Shown here: positions 58,683 through 64,000 of the stretch, piece after piece
Position numbering within the stretch: the stretch's first letter is position 1
How the letters are laid out: each line of letters begins with the position of its first letter
Notes under the pieces: model-generated
Database searches by the model: none
The model's input: only the letters and a program-made list of their open reading frames with translations
What the model was told of the DNA's origin: nothing
Position numbers and translations under genes: made by a program
Origin: Margaritifera margaritifera
Taxonomy: Eukaryota > Mollusca > Bivalvia > Unionida > Margaritiferidae
Assembly (NCBI GenBank): GCA_029931535.1
Contig: JAQPZY010001660.1
Span: forward strand, 5,625,501-5,689,500
Length of the DNA: 64,000 nt
Direction of reading: 5' to 3'

Positions 58683-60082
58683 CAGGGGTTGACAAATCGG
58701 TAGTCCGCATGCCTGGGACTACCAAAATTTATTTTCGGACTACTTAACTGTAAGGTTATAAAGCCCCTGGGACTACTGGCTACATCTAATATGGGTTTTT
58801 TTTGTTTGTTTTATTAGGCACCTCCCCCTCGACAGTTTGTACCCCCCCTCCCAATTTAAAAAAATGAAAAGCCTGAAGGATATAAAAAATGCACAAAACT
58901 TAGTCATATCATTCATTAATTTATAATTTCTAACCCAATTATCGGCAGGGGTTCCCTAACAGTGTCATTTCCTTCACGTTTCAGACCAAATGGAAGTTTC
59001 CAATGTAAAGGATGAGCTTGCTCAGGTCAGTTTCCGGTTCCTGGAAAAGTCCATTTTCAGTCAAGGGGTGGGGTCTTTGAACTACACATACAAAGAAGGT
59101 AAACAGTGCATGTCTGCATCCAGTATTTTTAATTTCTAGTTCTAATATTTCCCCCCATAGAAAAAAATATAAATGAAAAAAATACGAAATCAAGTTTGAA
59201 ACATACAAAGTAAGTAGACTGAAGAATTGTAAATTTATTGTACAAATTCATCAAAATAGACTCACCCATGTAAATATGGACACAGTGTTAGCATAGAAAC
59301 TTGTTTGGTTTGAAACATGAAGATGACAATATTAGGGAACCCCTGGCAACAATCAGGTTTGAAATTATAAATTAATGAATGAAATGACTAAGTTTTGTGC
59401 ATATTTTATATCCTTCAAGTTTTTCATTTTAAATTTGGAAGGAGGGTATGAACTGCCAGGGGGTTGCCAAATAGTACAATATAGCAGCAAGTATGAACTG
59501 CCAGGGGGTTGCCAAATAGTACAGTATAGCAGCAAGTATGAACTGCCAGGGGGTTGCCAAATAGTACAGTATAGCAGCAAGTATGAACTGCAGCACAGCA
59601 TTGTTGTATAAAAACCCATTTAGGCTTTTTTTATCCAGGCTTAGCATTTTATTTTCATTTGATTTATAATTTAAACTACACTGTTTATTTCTTTCATTTA
59701 TTTTACACAAATCTAAAAATGGATTTGTAATGTTTCAAGCATGTGTACTTTCTTGTAGCCATAGGGCAAAAACAGTTTCACTTGATTGTTTGTCAAGTTT
59801 AAATTACAGATATTTAAGAGCTAAATGCTTTTTTTAAAAAAATTATCAACAACAAAAAATAATTACATAAACCATTTTATGTACTTTGAGTGTTTGTCTA
59901 TTTATTTTTCTGAACCTTTACCACCTTACAATTTTTTCCATCTACATGTTTTTAATGGCACACCAAATGAAAATGTTTATCCATTGAAAAATGTGGGCCA
60001 CCAAAATTTCTTGTGGGCTCCCATAGTTTCTCTTCTTGTAGCCCATCAGACTATCACACTTATTAGAGATCTGTCCACCCCT
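58683..60082. mobile_element. Non-autonomous TIR element (hAT-like ends) nested in the LINE
   Basis: Left end 'caggggttgacaaatc'. The right end, read inward, is 'caggggtggacagatc'; the CAGGGGT start is typical of hAT elements. The 8-bp flanks ('tgactaca' / 'ggtctaca') agree at 6 of 8 positions, if the outermost bases of the repeats are counted as flank. Inside are two long inverted arms (about 58850-58960 and 59333-59445, with 'aaaatgcacaaaacttagtc' in inverse) and a 45-bp minisatellite. No transposase ORF. Confidence 0.65.
59447..59590. repeat. 45-bp minisatellite, three copies
   Basis: 'tatgaactgccagggggttg' plus 'ccaaatagtacagtatagca' and 'gcaag', starting at 59447, 59492 and 59537. The multiple-of-three period keeps ORFs open on both strands; not coding. 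Confidence 0.95.
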
Positions 60083-60255
60083 GGTCTACACATGATACAT
60101 AATAAATAAGCATTCTATTTCAACTTATGTTAAATAATGTATATACTGAACATTAAGAAATTGTAGAGAAGACCTCAAGGGCAAATAGTTTTGTACTAAA
60201 TGAGTTGCCTTCAATAAATAATGCATTATTATTGTTGTTGTTATTATTGTTCAAT
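60083..60255 (+). mobile_element. LINE 3' UTR and terminal (ATT)n(GTT)n
   Basis: Continuation of the LINE at 58135 after the nested element. It ends in 'ttcaataaataatgcattat' and a short ATT/GTT microsatellite. Confidence 0.55.
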
Positions 60256-62695
60256 CTCCATTAGTGTTCAGCAAATATGTGTTCAACAGGAAATCAGTAA
60301 TATACCCTTATTATATTCCGTTCAGTGCATTTGCATCATCATCATGAATGGTCTTCAATTAAGTACATTATATTTTCAAAGTATTTTTGTAATTAAACAA
60401 TTTGACATCATTGTTATGAAAAATAGTAGAAGCAAGTGAATGGGGTAATATAAACACTGCAGAGTCCATTGTGGACAACACACTGATCACAAATAATTAT
60501 GAGAAAAGACAATGAAGTATGAAATATTGGTCACAATGACCAACTTTTGAAATGATGGTATCACACACCACAGGGTATCAACATAAGGGCATGTAACCCG
60601 GCCAGTAAGATTGCTTGAGAAACTTACCTAAAAGCATAGCTCAGTCATTGATGCATGAAATATTGGTCACAGTGACCTAATTGTGAATTGACGCGGCACT
60701 AACATAATGGATCCATAAACAAAGCCACACAGCAGTACACTCAAAGTTGTATGACATGCACTGATGTCAAAGGTAAAAGAAGTAACTGAAACATGAAATG
60801 TAGGTCATGTTAATCTATTTCTGGCATGACAGTTAAGTTCAAGATACTAAACTGCAAGACCCTATAAGTACGAGTGCCTGAAAAGTTGACCTAGAGTAAT
60901 GCAAAACTAAACCAAGATATGATGAAAGGACAGACAGATAGACAGACACAGACACACAGGCAAGCATACAAGGCCAACTAAAAGCTCCTTTCGCATTTAT
61001 TGTGGATCATACACAATTATTGGTGTCCTCTGAAAAATGGTCTGTGTCCTCTAAAAGCAAATCAAAAAGTTGGCCTCAAGGTAGCAAGAAAGAGGATTTG
61101 TAACCTTTGATTTAATAGGGCAAACATAAACCAAAATCTATTAGTCCAATACATTTCACTATAAATTGTAATAATACAAACTAACAAATAAGGGCCAATA
61201 CAAAGAAGTGAAATTTAAATGCAGTTTATACATAGGTATATGATACAGAATTTGATGTCATAAAAGTCAAGCTACATCTCAAAAGTTTTCCAAAAATTTA
61301 ATAGTTATTATAAGTTGCCCATGTTACTTATTTCGAAACATATGGTTAGGGACAATTTATTTCTGTATCAATGGTGATAGTTCCTCATAGGTATTGTTTA
61401 AAAAAGAAACCGTTTCTGGTTCAGCAAAAGATGTAACCTAGGGCATCAATGGGATTTCTGACCTAAAATTTTAGCAATGTCATTGAAAATATCCAAATGA
61501 CATTGTGACTGTGTGACAACAGAGACACCAAAGAACCAATCTTACTTCCTATATTGAACATTAGGATCAATATATGAAAACGAGTCATTAATTGGTTGGA
61601 TACATAACAGGACACAATTTTAGCTTCTTTACTGAAGATTATAAAACACATTAGATGACTCTCCAATAGTGGTGAAAAAATACACCTATGCCATGTATCA
61701 CAACACAATACACACCCTATGATATGATTACATATTGATACATGTAAAGAATAATGAGGTAAATGGCTAATAATTATTCATGGGCATTGAAGATTAAAAG
61801 TAACTTGTATATGACAAATATCATTTTTGCATTGATTCTCCACCTTTAGTATCAATGTGTGTATTGAAACAGCAAAATTATCAATGCATCAAAACATCAT
61901 TGAATTGTTTCACCCCTACTCTCCAAATGAATAAGCATCAACTTGAAATATTTAATAGAATTTGTTTACATCCTCATTTTGTACTTTTATTAGATTATTA
62001 TTTTTAATTTGGGTAATTTAAATTTCATGTCCTTTATTAGATCCATGGCAAGGATTATTCTTTCCTATTGAGTCATTGGAAGCATCCACTTTCTCATGGC
62101 ATTATCTCTCATTATTGTAATGCTGGGTCATTTTTTAAACTATTTTCTGTAATTCTTACAGATAAGTCATTACCATTCACATGCTATTTTTGAAGAAATG
62201 CGATGTTAAACGAACTTACACTTTATCACTCTATGATACTGTACTGAATTATTTGGTCTGAGCCAACAGATTTTTGTGCAATGTGTATATACCCTATTTT
62301 TATTGTATTAAGGGAAAAAGCTAAAGGAAATTTGTGTACCCCAGCCACAAAAAGGACAAAAATATCAGGCTGAATGGTCAGTTAGCCAGAATGCCCATTG
62401 GATAATCCATGATAAAGACGCTAAAGTGAACCCATTACTCTGGCCACAATCAACAAGGATCATCATTATTCAGGTGTTAGATTATACAGATTCCACATTA
62501 AAGTGAATTTTTGCAAAAGATACTATAAAACAAAAATTAAGTAATATTTTGCATCTCATATCTGAGCAAGTTTTATCTCAAACACTTTGTAATTACATGT
62601 AAGTTTTCTAATTTCCAACTACTAGATGTAATAAATGACACTATAACAAGGTACTGTGAATTTTGGTACATGTTAAACCTTGGTTATCTAATATG
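60256..62695. other. Intergenic or 5' intron of the zinc-finger gene, nothing recognised
   Basis: AT-rich. 60500-60960 has diverged repeats with 'gaaatattggtcacagtgac' (60517, 60655). No exon with good splice signals was found on the minus strand, where a first zinc-finger exon would be expected. Confidence 0.4.
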
Positions 62696-62696
62696 A

Positions 62697-62950
62697 TTTG
62701 GTTTTGGTTTACTGGGGTTATGGCCATTTTTCAGCACATGATAAGCTATACATGACAGCCAGTATATTTGGTGGAAGAAGAACTCATGAAGACCTGGGAA
62801 GAACCACCAACCCACGGGAAGCTACTGGCAAACTTTCTCACATACCCATGTTGGTTGAGCTGAGACTTCAACCCATGCTGACAGAGGTGAGATGTGAGTG
62901 ATCTGTAAAGGCAAGCGCCTTAGACCACTTGGCCACCCAGGGCTCCCTTA
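62697..62950 (-). repeat. tRNA-derived SINE, second family
   Basis: Ends (plus strand) 'gcgccttagaccacttggcc' plus 'acccagggctccc', the reverse complement of a tRNA-like head. It also contains 'gacctgggaagaaccaccaa' and 'actggcaaactttctcac'. Distinct from family S. Confidence 0.65.
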
Positions 62951-64000
62951 TCTAATATAAAATCAACAGAATGTTGTTACTTAAGTTGATTAAGCATGAC
63001 AACCATCTTTTAATCTTCCAGTAATAATTACTTGCATGAAAGGATCCCCAAGCCCATGGCTAAGAATGCTAATTACATTAAAAAATCTGATGGAAACATA
63101 ATAATGGACACAAAGCTAGGCACCATGGACTAGGGTACATTATATCTTAGCTATCTAATATGTCCATAACAAGATAAGATATTTTTACTCGTATTGATTG
63201 CACATAATGACTATATTCTTTTTTCCTGAAATAATGACTGTTATGAAGTCATTCTTGATTCAATATCAAAAAGTGTTATTTACACTTCAAATCTAATGAG
63301 TACATAACAAAGGACATGAACAGAAACTGGTTATCCAGCATGAACTGTGCCTGTAAAATTAAAATTCTTTAAAATCATTTGTGACACTCAAACCATTTCC
63401 ACATGAATTTCAAGCAAAATACCATGTAAATTGAAATAGTTCACCAATTTAAAACTATTTATACTATTTTCCATCTTTATTGAGCAAAATCTAAATAGAG
63501 AAATGGTTGTTTACAAAGACATAACTGTGGCGAGAGAGTAGACATACATCCATTTCATCTGTCAATCAACAAAATCATATGCTGTGTATAACATCAGGCT
63601 TTCATAAATGGATAGCATATAGATGTCATAAAATAAATACTGCTTGATGTAGACAATGCCAGCTATTTTTCCAGTTGCTGCATTGCTGCCAATATTTCAT
63701 AATATTCCAAGACATAACATTCCAACACCAAACTGATTTACACAATTCTGAAAACTGTGTTGGCAATTTTATTTGTGCTTTCTTTTTACGATTTGTATCA
63801 TGAATTAGGTCAAGAAATGCACTATCCACACAAGGACAAACATGATCAGGAACTTATGCGATTGGCATAAAATGGATCCAATTTTGGGATGTTTTGAATG
63901 TGTACTGTTATGATTTCTCAGTAACTTTAACATCAACGGCTGTTCTCCTAATGAGAAACTGAACATTATGGCAGCAATTAAAATCATGACACCCTCATTG
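62951..64000. other. AT-rich region, one doubtful minus-strand ORF
   Basis: 63829-63626 (minus) is open for 67 codons and reads plausibly (FLDLIHDTNRKKKAQIKLPT), but there is no start context, splice agreement or recognised motif. It could be an upstream exon of the zinc-finger gene; the evidence is too weak to call it. Confidence 0.2.

Noticed and set aside
63626..63987. Minus-strand ORFs as a possible first exon of the zinc-finger gene
   Set aside because: No phase-0 donor leading to 57893 could be identified and no motif is visible; kept only as a doubtful region.

Overview
The window is nuclear DNA of an animal, most likely a bivalve mollusc. It is AT-rich, its genes are split into small exons with GT-AG introns, and it is dominated by minisatellites and decayed transposons. 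The bivalve call is an inference. It rests on the mix of DIRS-type, Penelope-type, pogo, hAT and LINE remnants and on dispersed tandem repeats with the 'caaggtcaaggtca' and 'tggtcctaaatgaaaatggtg' look familiar from bivalve genomes. It was not checked by any search.

Two host genes are supported. On the minus strand, 57893-44009 holds the last four exons of a C2H2 zinc-finger gene: an acidic N-terminal region, six fingers and a long acidic/glutamine-rich tail. All splice phases agree and two fingers are split by introns. The first exon is not found. Its 10.2-kb intron carries a degenerate DIRS-like retroelement in the same orientation, plus smaller insertions. On the plus strand, about 4214-17933 holds the 3' part of a second gene, proposed here as five small phase-compatible exons ending in a stop at 17933. 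I do not recognise the protein; the middle exons have a beta-strand pattern faintly like an arrestin-C domain.

Layout: 1-2600 dispersed repeat family A (two tandem copies); 2.9-3.4 kb minisatellite; 3.7-18.9 kb unidentified plus-strand gene with minisatellites, a MITE and a deleted DIRS copy in its introns; 18.9-24.3 kb mostly repeats (a recent SINE, family A again, AT microsatellite); 24.4-33.9 kb a graveyard of mobile elements (DIRS, Penelope, a nearly intact unclassified transposase-like ORF, pogo, a tyrosine-recombinase retroelement, an RNase H-bearing LINE); 34-43.6 kb repeat arrays, Penelope, a TIR element, pogo, a hAT pseudogene and a 20-copy minisatellite; 44-57.9 kb zinc-finger gene; 58.1-60.3 kb LINE 3' end interrupted by a TIR element; 60.3-64 kb little of note.

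The most unusual feature is at 5927-6456. A 66-bp minisatellite has amplified an exon end together with its splice donor, giving eight consecutive in-frame donor sites. No complete novel defence or metabolic system was seen.
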